From assembly GCF_000186865.1 (NCBI RefSeq), contig NW_008705580.1, positions 27,648-39,133 of the forward strand: DNA of 11,486 bases, read 5' to 3'. The DNA is from Aureococcus anophagefferens (lineage: Eukaryota > Sar > Pelagophyceae > Pelagomonadales > Pelagomonadaceae). The position numbers and the translations under genes were made by a program. Shown here piece by piece: positions 6,357 to 11,486 of this stretch (position 1 is its first letter; each line of letters begins with the position of its first letter). The notes beneath the pieces are model-generated. The model saw only the letters and a list, made by a program, of their open reading frames with translations. It was not told the DNA's origin and did no database searches.

Positions 6357-6845
6357 CTAGGAGCCCTGGGTCGATCGACGCGACGCGAGGCGCTTGTAGT
6401 GGCCCGGGGCCGCGGACGCGCTGGCCGATGTCCGTGTAGCCTCTGGCGCCGCCGTCGCTGCCCGGACCGTGGGCGCCCGGGGGCTTGGGGTCGGACTCCC
6501 TCGTGTGCTGGAAGGAGCAGATCGCGCCGCAGTGCGGCAATCTCCGACTTCCCCGGGGTGACGACGCCGCAATAGGACTGGCAGTTCCAGCGGGACGGAG
6601 GACGGCGAGGACTCGGCGGCCGTGGGGTCGCCGGCGCCCACGGCGCTGCCCCGGTCCCTCTCCACGGGGGACCTGATCTGCCACTCCAGCGTCGACCTCG
6701 CGCGCGCGGGCGCGCTGAGCGACGCGGAGACGACGACTTCCTCGTCACGCTGCGCGGTCCTCGACGAGCAGACACGGGGACGGACTGCCGGGAGGCCGTC
6801 GCCGGCGGCGCGCCCTCTGCTCCAAGCCCGGCTAGGGCGGGTAGT
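6357..6845 (-). pseudogene. Possible frame-broken coding relic
   Basis: On the minus strand, coding-type codon use passes between frames without room for introns. One frame is coding-like from about 6760 to 6592 (REDEEVVV-type segment QRDEEVVVSASLS, then STLEWQIRSPVERDRG). A second covers about 6589-6537 (WNCQSYCGVVTPGKSEI). A third covers about 6531-6400 (CGAICSFQHTRESDPKPPG, then GYTDIGQRVRG). The first frame then closes with GHYKRLASRRSTQGS and a TAG at 6357-6359. This pattern fits a decayed gene or base-calling errors in a real gene. No family is recognised and chance remains possible in sequence this GC-rich. Confidence 0.3.
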
Positions 6846-7573
6846 CTATCTGTGGGCCCTTGCGCAGCGCGTCGCCGCGCGCGCGCGGCGTCGTTGCGAG
6901 AGCTTTTCGACCCCCGGCGCGGCCTCGCTCCTCGAGTGATCGCTCTTTGCTCGCCGGCCGAGTATGCTGCTGCGTCTGCATGAAATTGCCGCCTTCGCGT
7001 CGCCCTAGCCGCCGAGTTTCGCCGTCTGAACTGCTGTCTTGCCGTCGCTCGCGGAGCTGCGCGGGGAGTCGCGCGGGGAGGCTCTGGCCGCCGTCGCCGA
7101 CGCCGAGGCGCTGCTGCACGCGGCGTCCCCGCTGCGCCCGGCCGGCGGCCTTCGCGCCGCCGGGCGCGTCGCCGCGGGATTCGCAGCGTCGCGCGGGCCG
7201 TGGCGCGGCGGCCGCCGTTGGCTTGGCGCGCCGGCGGGCCGAGGCGCGCGGACCGACCACGCCGGTCCGTGCGACGGCCTCCGCCGGACGGCGCGGCCCC
7301 AAGCCCCCTCGACCCGGGAGTCCCGCGGCGATTCGCCCCTTCCATCGCGAAGGCGGCGGGACGCTCACGGGCTCCCGAAAGCTCTCCCCGGCGGCTCGCG
7401 GCGGCGGCGGACGCGGTTCGGGCGGCGGCGGAGCGGTTCGGCGGGCGGACGCCGAGAGGAGAGAGAGACCGAGAGACGAGCGGAGCCCCCGTACGAGAGG
7501 GAACGACACCACGAGAAGCTACCCCCGCACGAGCAACGGCGCGCCGACCCCCCCGCCCCGCAGGTTGTTCAAG

Positions 7574-7888
7574 ATGGTGAACGTCCCGAAGGAGCGCAAG
7601 ACGTACTGCAAGGCCAAGAAGTGCCGCAAGCACACGACGCACAAGGTCACGCAGTACAAGGCCGGCAAGGCGTCCAACTTCGCCCAGGGCAAGCGGCGAT
7701 ACGACATGAAGCAGATGGGCTTCGGCGGCCAGACGAAGCCCGTCTTCCACAAGAAGGCGAAGACGACGAAGAAGGTCACGCTCCGCCTCGAGTGCAAGGA
7801 GTGCAAGGCGAAGAAGCAGCTCACCATCAAGCGGTGCAAGCACTTCGAGCTCGGCGAGAAGAAGAAGACCACGGGCCACACCTACTAG
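7574..7888 (+). CDS. RPL36A: 60S ribosomal protein eL42 (L36a/L44)
   Basis: The 104-residue protein is complete and of normal family length. It begins [12 protein letters not shown] and carries the family signatures [10 protein letters not shown] (23-32), [17 protein letters not shown] (51-67) and [10 protein letters not shown] (85-94). Zinc ligands are C12, C17, C74 and C77; the CKAKKC spacing is the plant-type form rather than animal CKKC. The protein sits near the E site of the large subunit. Pro56, whose change to Gln gives cycloheximide resistance in yeasts, is the sensitive form here. The start is fixed by the conserved N-terminus. The coding region has no intron; a CCCCGCAG ten bases before the start codon could be the acceptor of a 5' UTR intron but no donor is evident. 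A perfect 12-bp hairpin follows the stop codon. Confidence 0.98.
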   Translation: MVNVPKERKTYCKAKKCRKHTTHKVTQYKAGKASNFAQGKRRYDMKQMGFGGQTKPVFHKKAKTTKKVTLRLECKECKAKKQLTIKRCKHFELGEKKKTTGHTY

Positions 7889-7916
7889 GCGCCGCGCTGT
7901 TCCCCGTCGTCCGCGG

Positions 7917-7945
7917 CGCGCGCCGGGCGGTCGGCCCGGCGCGCG
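7917..7945 (+). terminator. Perfect 12-bp GC hairpin in the eL42 3' region
   Basis: CGCGCGCCGGGC (7917-7928) pairs perfectly with GCCCGGCGCGCG (7934-7945) around a GGTCG loop, 28 bases after the stop codon and followed by TTCTTCCC. The left arm could instead pair partly with 7889-7895. The shape resembles a bacterial intrinsic terminator, but in a eukaryote a 3'-end-processing or stability element is more likely. The role is inferred from position alone. Confidence 0.55.
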
Positions 7946-8132
7946 TTCTTCCCTAACCGATCCGATCTTTTTCCGGAGTCGCGGGGGTCGGCGCGGCCGC
8001 GAGCGACGCCCGGGCTTCGCGTCCACAGCGACCAGACGCGCGCGGTCGAACGTCGCGAGCGACGCCCCGGGCAAGAGGTGCGGCGTCGCACAACGCCTGG
8101 CACGAGTCGACCATGCCGCTCCCTTACCCCCG

Positions 8133-8212
8133 GCCTGAGGTCATAACTTCCCCCAGGCGAGGGACAGGAGATCCCTCCGCCAGGGGAGGGGCGTGGTCTA
8201 CTCAGGTCAGGC
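8133..8212. repeat. Long imperfect stem-loop between convergent genes
   Basis: The inner arms at 8150-8164 and 8172-8186 pair with 13 matches if two one-base bulges are allowed, around a CAGGAGA loop. The outer arm GCCTGAG (8133-8139) can pair with either CTCAGG (8201-8206) or TCAGGC (8207-8212). Its right inner arm resembles the first 28 bases of the window. It would lie in the 3' UTR of the minus-strand sulfotransferase. Confidence 0.5.
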
Positions 8213-8236
8213 ACGACGCACTGCACACGCTTCAGC

Positions 8237-9541
8237 TTAGAGGTTATCGTCGTCGGCGTCCGTGAGCTCCGCGAGGGCCGGGTGGAGCGGGGGCACGTCG
8301 GGCCCGTCGTCGTCGTTGGCGCGGTGGAGCGCGCGGGCGGGGCCGCCGGCCGTGAAGCCCGGCGGCGCCGCGCCGTCCGGCGCGGGCGCGGGCGGGAGCT
8401 CCGGCTGGGGCGGGAGCGGCGGGCGGATGCGCAGGTCGCAGCAGGACACGGGGTCCAGCGCGCGGCGCGGGTCCAGGGGCGGGTCCGGGGACCGCTCCGC
8501 CGGGAGCCAGTCCGGCAGGCCCGCGTCGGTCGCGTCCGCGCACGTTAGCCCCGCGGCCGCGCACGGCGCCGGCAGGACGACGTCGAAGCAGCAGTAGTCG
8601 ACGAGCACGAGCTTGCAGGCGCGCACGAGGAGGCGGTCCGGCAGCTTCTCCGCCGTCACGGAGAACCAGCGGTTCGGGCTCAGGTGCATGCCCGCCCAGT
8701 CGGGCTTGTCCGCGGAGGGCTCGCGGAAGACGCAGCCGCCGCCGGGGCACGCGGCGCCGTAGAGCTCGAGGAGCTGGTCCGACATGTTGCGCGCGCGCTT
8801 CGCCGGGCTCTGGACGGCGGCGGCGCCGGGCAGCAGGCGCACGTGCTGGAGCGAGCGCCGCGGCGCGCCGTCGGCCTCCGTGAGCTGGAGCGCCTGCGGG
8901 AGCAAGTGCGCGTTGAAGAAGCGGCTCGGGCCGATCCAGCCCCAGAGCTCGCAGATCTCCAGGAACGACTCGAAGAGCCCGTAGGCCGTGTCGTCGTCGC
9001 CCTGCATGGGCGGCCGCTCCACCATGTCCTCGCCGAGGAGCGGCGTGAACCCGGTCTTGGGGATGGCCTTGAGGAGCGGGCAGAAGCCGTGCTGCACCGC
9101 CTCGGCCGTGAGCTTGTCGCAGACCAGGCGGCTGTGCTCCGCGAGGAAGTGGTAGGCGCTCAGGAAGCGCTCCACGGGCTCGCGGACGAACGTGAAGTTG
9201 AGCACGCCCGCGTAGGAGCCGTCGTCGCAGCAGCTCGCCTTCACCTCCCGGATGTTCGTGTCGTCGGCGGCGATGCGGAAGTTGTGGCCGTCGAGGTAGC
9301 GCATCTCGTTGTGCACGGCGCTCGACGCCGCCTTGAGGATGGGGTGGAAGGCGACGCCGTGGTGCACGTCGACGACGGCGGCGTTCTCCTGGCGCACGAA
9401 CCAGGCGTGGGACGCGTCGAGGCGGCACGTCGCGTGGTAGTGGCTCACGCGGTCCGCGTCGCACTCGCGGCTGATGTGCGGGTCCTCGTCCGAGTACACC
9501 GCCGTGAGCAGCAAGGCGAAGCGCCAGCGCACGGCCACCAT
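8237..9541 (-). CDS. Secretory-pathway sulfotransferase (Sulfotransfer_2-like)
   Basis: The predicted protein has 434 residues and no introns. The N-terminus RWRFALLLTAVYS is a signal peptide or short signal anchor, placing the enzyme in the ER/Golgi or outside the cell. The 5'-phosphosulfate loop is HPILKAASSAVHNEM (66-80) and the 3'-phosphate motif is FTFVREPVERFLSAYHF (116-132); together they identify a PAPS-dependent transferase of the carbohydrate sulfotransferase type. NFT at 115-117 is a possible glycosylation site. The middle is Cys-rich (C104/C105, C141, C154, C197, C265, C270, C317/C318), which suits a lumenal protein. Residues about 343-434 form a Pro/Asp-rich tail of low complexity that is probably disordered. 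The start at 9541 gives the signal peptide, but the frame stays open 11 more codons upstream to an acceptor-like TTTTTCAG, so a spliced 5' exon cannot be excluded. The acceptor substrate is unknown. Confidence 0.92.
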   Translation of the reverse strand: MVAVRWRFALLLTAVYSDEDPHISRECDADRVSHYHATCRLDASHAWFVRQENAAVVDVHHGVAFHPILKAASSAVHNEMRYLDGHNFRIAADDTNIREVKASCCDDGSYAGVLNFTFVREPVERFLSAYHFLAEHSRLVCDKLTAEAVQHGFCPLLKAIPKTGFTPLLGEDMVERPPMQGDDDTAYGLFESFLEICELWGWIGPSRFFNAHLLPQALQLTEADGAPRRSLQHVRLLPGAAAVQSPAKRARNMSDQLLELYGAACPGGGCVFREPSADKPDWAGMHLSPNRWFSVTAEKLPDRLLVRACKLVLVDYCCFDVVLPAPCAAAGLTCADATDAGLPDWLPAERSPDPPLDPRRALDPVSCCDLRIRPPLPPQPELPPAPAPDGAAPPGFTAGGPARALHRANDDDGPDVPPLHPALAELTDADDDNL

Positions 9542-9816
9542 GGCCGCCGACTTCGCGTCGAGGGGCTGCCGCCGCTGAAAAATCTTGCCTCAAGGTTTGT
9601 CGAGCATCGAGGAGCCGACGAGGAGCTCGCATCAGCTCCCGCGCCGCGCCGAGCAGCGTCGGGTTCTTCGCCCGCAGCTCGCCGCGGGCGCCGTCGAGCT
9701 CGCGCGCGAAGCCTCGCGTCTTCACCGTCGCCTCCGCGAGCCGGAAGGCCTCGTCCGCCGTCCTCCGCGACGCCCAAGGAGGGATCAAAACCCGCACCAC
9801 CCAAGGCCGCGCCGCG
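9542..9816. promoter_or_regulatory. Divergent intergenic region, presumed two-way promoter
   Basis: Only 275 bp separate the start codons of the minus-strand sulfotransferase and the plus-strand coiled-coil gene, so both promoters should lie here. No TATA box is visible. On the minus strand 9630-9770 shows strong coding-type codon use and 9575-9584 is acceptor-like (GATTTTTCAG), so part of this region may be transcribed or coding. Confidence 0.5.
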
Positions 9817-11486
9817 ATGGACATGGAATCGCTCAAGGCCAAGGCCAAGGCGAAGCTCGAGGAGGCGGCGACCCACACGAAGACGGCGCTCGCCCAGGCC
9901 GCCGAGGACGCGAAGAAGGGCCTCGACGGCGTCAAGGCGTCGCTCGCCGAGGTCGCGGCCGCGGACGGCGACGGCTGGGGCGACGCCGAGGGCCTCATGC
10001 CGCCGGCGCCGGCGCCGGCGCCGACCATGGCCAGCGGCGGCGACGTCGTCGACGCGGTCCAGGAGCTCCTCGCTGCGAACCCGAGCCTTACGGCCAAGGC
10101 CGCGCACGAGCAACTCGCGAAGACCGAAACCTGGAAGCACCTGAACCTCAAGGACGTGCGCCGCGCCATGATCGACATCCGCAAGGGCCGCGTCAAGAAG
10201 AAGGACGCGCCCGCGCCGCCGCCGCCCGCGCCCGGCTCGCCGCCCGCGTCGCCGCCGGCGCCGAAGGACGACCCCGTGCTGGCGGCGTACAAGTCCGAGG
10301 TCGCGTCCCTCCAGGCCGCCGTCGCCAAGGCCGAGGCGACGGCCGCGGACCTGCGCGCCGCGCTCGCGGCCAAGGCCGACGCCGAGGCCGCCGCCGCGTC
10401 CGAGGTCGCGGCGCTGAAAAAGGAGCTCGCGGCCGAGAGCGACGCCGCCGCGAAAAAGCTCGCCGCCGCCGAGGGCCGCGCCGCCGCCGCCGAGGAGCGC
10501 GCCGAGCGGGCCGAGGCCGCCGCGGCCGCCGCGCCCGCGGCCGACGCGACGGACGAGGAGATGTCGGCGTTCCGCCGGTGGAAGGACGCGACGCACGGCG
10601 GCGACGACGCCGAAGCGCTCAAGGCGGCGCTCGCCGAGATGAAGGCGCGCGCGGAAGCCGCCGAGGCCTCGGCCGTGTCGTCGGAGGAACTCTCCGCGTT
10701 CCAGCGCTGGAAGAGCAAGACCCACGGCGACGACGACGCCGAGGCGCTCAAGGCCGCCCTCGCGGAGATGAAGGCGCGCGCGGAAGCCGCGGAGGCGTCG
10801 GCCGTTTCTTCGGACGAGCTCTCGGCCTTCCAGCGCTGGAAGAGCAAGACCCACGGCAGCGACGACGCCGAAGCGTTGAAGGCCGCCCTCGCGGAGATGA
10901 AGGCGCGCGCGGAAGCCGCCGAGGCCTCCGCCGTGTCTTCGGACGAGCTCTCCGCGTTCCAGCGCTGGAAGAGCAAGACCCACGGCGACGACGACGCCGA
11001 GGCGTTGAAGGCCGCCCTCGCGGAGATGAAGGCGCGCGCGGAAGCCGCCGAGGCCTCCGCCGTGTCGTCGGAGGAGCTCTCCGCGTTCCAGCGCTGGAAG
11101 AGCAAGACCCACGGCGAGGCCGCGGACGCCTCCGCCGCGCCGTCCGACGAGACCGCGCGCCTCACGGCGGAGCTCGAGTCCATGACGCTGCGCGCCGAGG
11201 CCGCGGAGCGCAAGTGCGCCGCCGCGGCGCGGCGCGCGTCCGTCGCCAAGGCCGAGGGCTCCGTCAGGAGCGACAAGGAGGCCGCGGACGCGGAGCGCGC
11301 CGCGGCGCAGGCCGAGCGCGCGACGGCGGCGGCGGAGCGGCGGGCCGCGGACCTCGAGAAGCTCCTGGCCTTCGCCGAGGAGCGCGCGGCGTCCGCCGAC
11401 GACCGCGCGGCCAAAGCGTCGGACCGCGCGGCGTCGGCCGACGACCGCGCGGCGGCCGCGGACCAGCGGCTCCTCGAGCTCAAGGA
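9817..11486 (+). CDS. Coiled-coil protein with 43-residue tandem repeats, 3' end outside the window
   Basis: The frame is open from the ATG at 9817 to the window edge, 556 codons so far. Residues 1-50 are a Lys/Ala/Glu amphipathic helix (MDMESLKAKAKAKLEEAA). Residues about 75-127 look like a small helical domain (VVDAVQELLAANPSLTAKAA, later WKHLNLKDVRRAMIDIRKGR). Residues about 128-150 are a Pro/Ala linker. Coiled coil follows from about 152. Residues 245-433 hold four full 43-residue units and a partial fifth, each with SAFQRWKSKTHG followed by DDAEALKAALAEMKARAEAA. Another long Ala/Glu/Arg coiled coil runs to the edge. No signal peptide or membrane span. It is probably a structural or scaffold protein; no family recognised. 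The ATG has G at +4 and begins the coding-type codon use. It is transcribed divergently from the sulfotransferase. Confidence 0.85.
   Translation, partial: MDMESLKAKAKAKLEEAATHTKTALAQAAEDAKKGLDGVKASLAEVAAADGDGWGDAEGLMPPAPAPAPTMASGGDVVDAVQELLAANPSLTAKAAHEQLAKTETWKHLNLKDVRRAMIDIRKGRVKKKDAPAPPPPAPGSPPASPPAPKDDPVLAAYKSEVASLQAAVAKAEATAADLRAALAAKADAEAAAASEVAALKKELAAESDAAAKKLAAAEGRAAAAEERAERAEAAAAAAPAADATDEEMSAFRRWKDATHGGDDAEALKAALAEMKARAEAAEASAVSSEELSAFQRWKSKTHGDDDAEALKAALAEMKARAEAAEASAVSSDELSAFQRWKSKTHGSDDAEALKAALAEMKARAEAAEASAVSSDELSAFQRWKSKTHGDDDAEALKAALAEMKARAEAAEASAVSSEELSAFQRWKSKTHGEAADASAAPSDETARLTAELESMTLRAEAAERKCAAAARRASVAKAEGSVRSDKEAADAERAAAQAERATAAAERRAADLEKLLAFAEERAASADDRAAKASDRAASADDRAAAADQRLLELK
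10549..11115 (+). repeat. 129-bp in-frame tandem repeat, four full copies and one partial
   Basis: Units begin at 10549, 10678, 10807, 10936 and 11065; the last keeps only 51 bp (SSEELSAFQRWKSKTHG). Unit 1 is the most diverged (FRRWKDATHGGD). Units 3 and 4 differ at five of 129 positions, mostly silent, showing recent duplication or homogenisation. Confidence 0.93.

Larger units (their letters stand above)
5876..7573. other. 1.7-kb stretch without a confident gene
   Basis: It should contain the promoter of the sulfotransferase at its left end and the promoter and 5' leader of the eL42 gene at its right end; no TATA box or other clear core element is seen. It holds a 21-bp tandem duplication (6058-6099), a repeat-family fragment (6218-6275), a 39-bp tandem duplication (6278-6355), a possible frame-broken gene relic (6357-6845, minus), a plus-strand coding-like stretch with no ATG (about 7042-7210), and a purine-rich GAGA tract at about 7457-7480. 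Long open frames across 6900-7500 are rich in Arg, Pro and Gly in every frame, as expected of GC-rich non-coding DNA. Confidence 0.55.
7889..8236. other. Convergent intergenic gap with stem-loops
   Basis: The 348-bp gap between the stop codons of eL42 (+) and the second sulfotransferase (-) must hold both 3' UTRs. It contains a perfect hairpin (7917-7945), a T-rich stretch at about 7946-7975 and a longer imperfect stem (8133-8212). No open frame here has coding-type codon use. Confidence 0.65.

Noticed and set aside
6293..8074. A 593-codon minus-strand open frame across the eL42 gene
   Set aside because: It is antisense to eL42 in part and Arg/Pro-rich elsewhere. Only its short segment at about 6537-6589 looks coding, and that is treated as part of the broken relic.
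8684..10144. A 486-codon plus-strand open frame
   Set aside because: Most of it is the complement of the second sulfotransferase, whose motifs are clear on the minus strand; stop-free antisense frames are common at this GC content.
9445..11112. A 555-codon minus-strand open frame with repeated GLALPALERGE-type units
   Set aside because: The apparent repeats are the complement of the 129-bp repeat encoding the plus-strand coiled coil; codon bias supports the plus frame.
8244..11483. A 1079-codon open frame on the minus strand
   Set aside because: It is the antisense of the plus-strand coiled-coil gene followed by a wrong frame of the sulfotransferase. Its Ser/Ala/Arg composition is what the complement of Ala/Glu/Lys repeats gives, and the sense frames carry recognisable domains.
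1..11486. CRISPR array, phage or bacterial defence system
   Set aside because: There are no short regularly spaced repeats with unique spacers, no integrase, cas or restriction genes, and the genes are eukaryotic.
1..11486. tRNA, rRNA or known small-RNA genes
   Set aside because: No cloverleaf with a GGTTCGANNCC-type arm and no conserved rRNA or snRNA segments were recognised on reading both strands; a covariance-model scan was not possible.

Overview
This window looks like nuclear DNA of a GC-rich, gene-dense single-celled eukaryotic alga. The best match from general knowledge is a pelagophyte stramenopile such as Aureococcus. The reasons are a eukaryotic ribosomal protein gene (eL42), a spliced gene, secreted and probably GPI-anchored proteins, near-uniform G/C at third codon positions, short intergenic gaps, and introns that have the structure of introner elements (intron-generating DNA transposons known from Aureococcus and Micromonas). 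The organism is inferred, not shown.

Layout, left to right. 191-1168 (+): unrecognised protein with an Arg/Glu heptad coiled coil. 1357-2595 (+): rhodanese-type protein of the TrhO/TSTD2 family. 2770-3354 (-): small secreted, cysteine-rich protein with a His/Asp tail and a GPI-type C-terminus, convergent with the previous gene. 3355-4457: gene-free, carrying inverted repeats and a fold-back palindrome. 4458-5875 (-): three-exon sulfotransferase whose two introns are related repeats inserted in opposite orientations. 5876-7573: no confident gene; short tandem repeats, a possible frame-broken gene relic and the eL42 leader. 7574-7888 (+): ribosomal protein eL42. 7889-8236: convergent gap with strong stem-loops. 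8237-9541 (-): a second, intronless sulfotransferase with a signal peptide. 9817 to the window end (+): coiled-coil protein with 43-residue tandem repeats, open at the right edge.

The genes do not form a pathway that can be read from the sequence. Two sulfotransferases and one surface protein suggest secretory-pathway work on sulfated cell-coat material; the ribosomal protein and the tRNA-modifying-type enzyme are housekeeping neighbours. The most informative feature is the intron pair in the first sulfotransferase. One element (4686-4888) has matching ends, an 8-bp target duplication and an exact reading frame after removal: the duplicated target supplies the GT donor and the element end supplies the AG acceptor. 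The second (5363-5517) is the same family, inverted, with an inferred GC donor exactly 8 bp outside the element.
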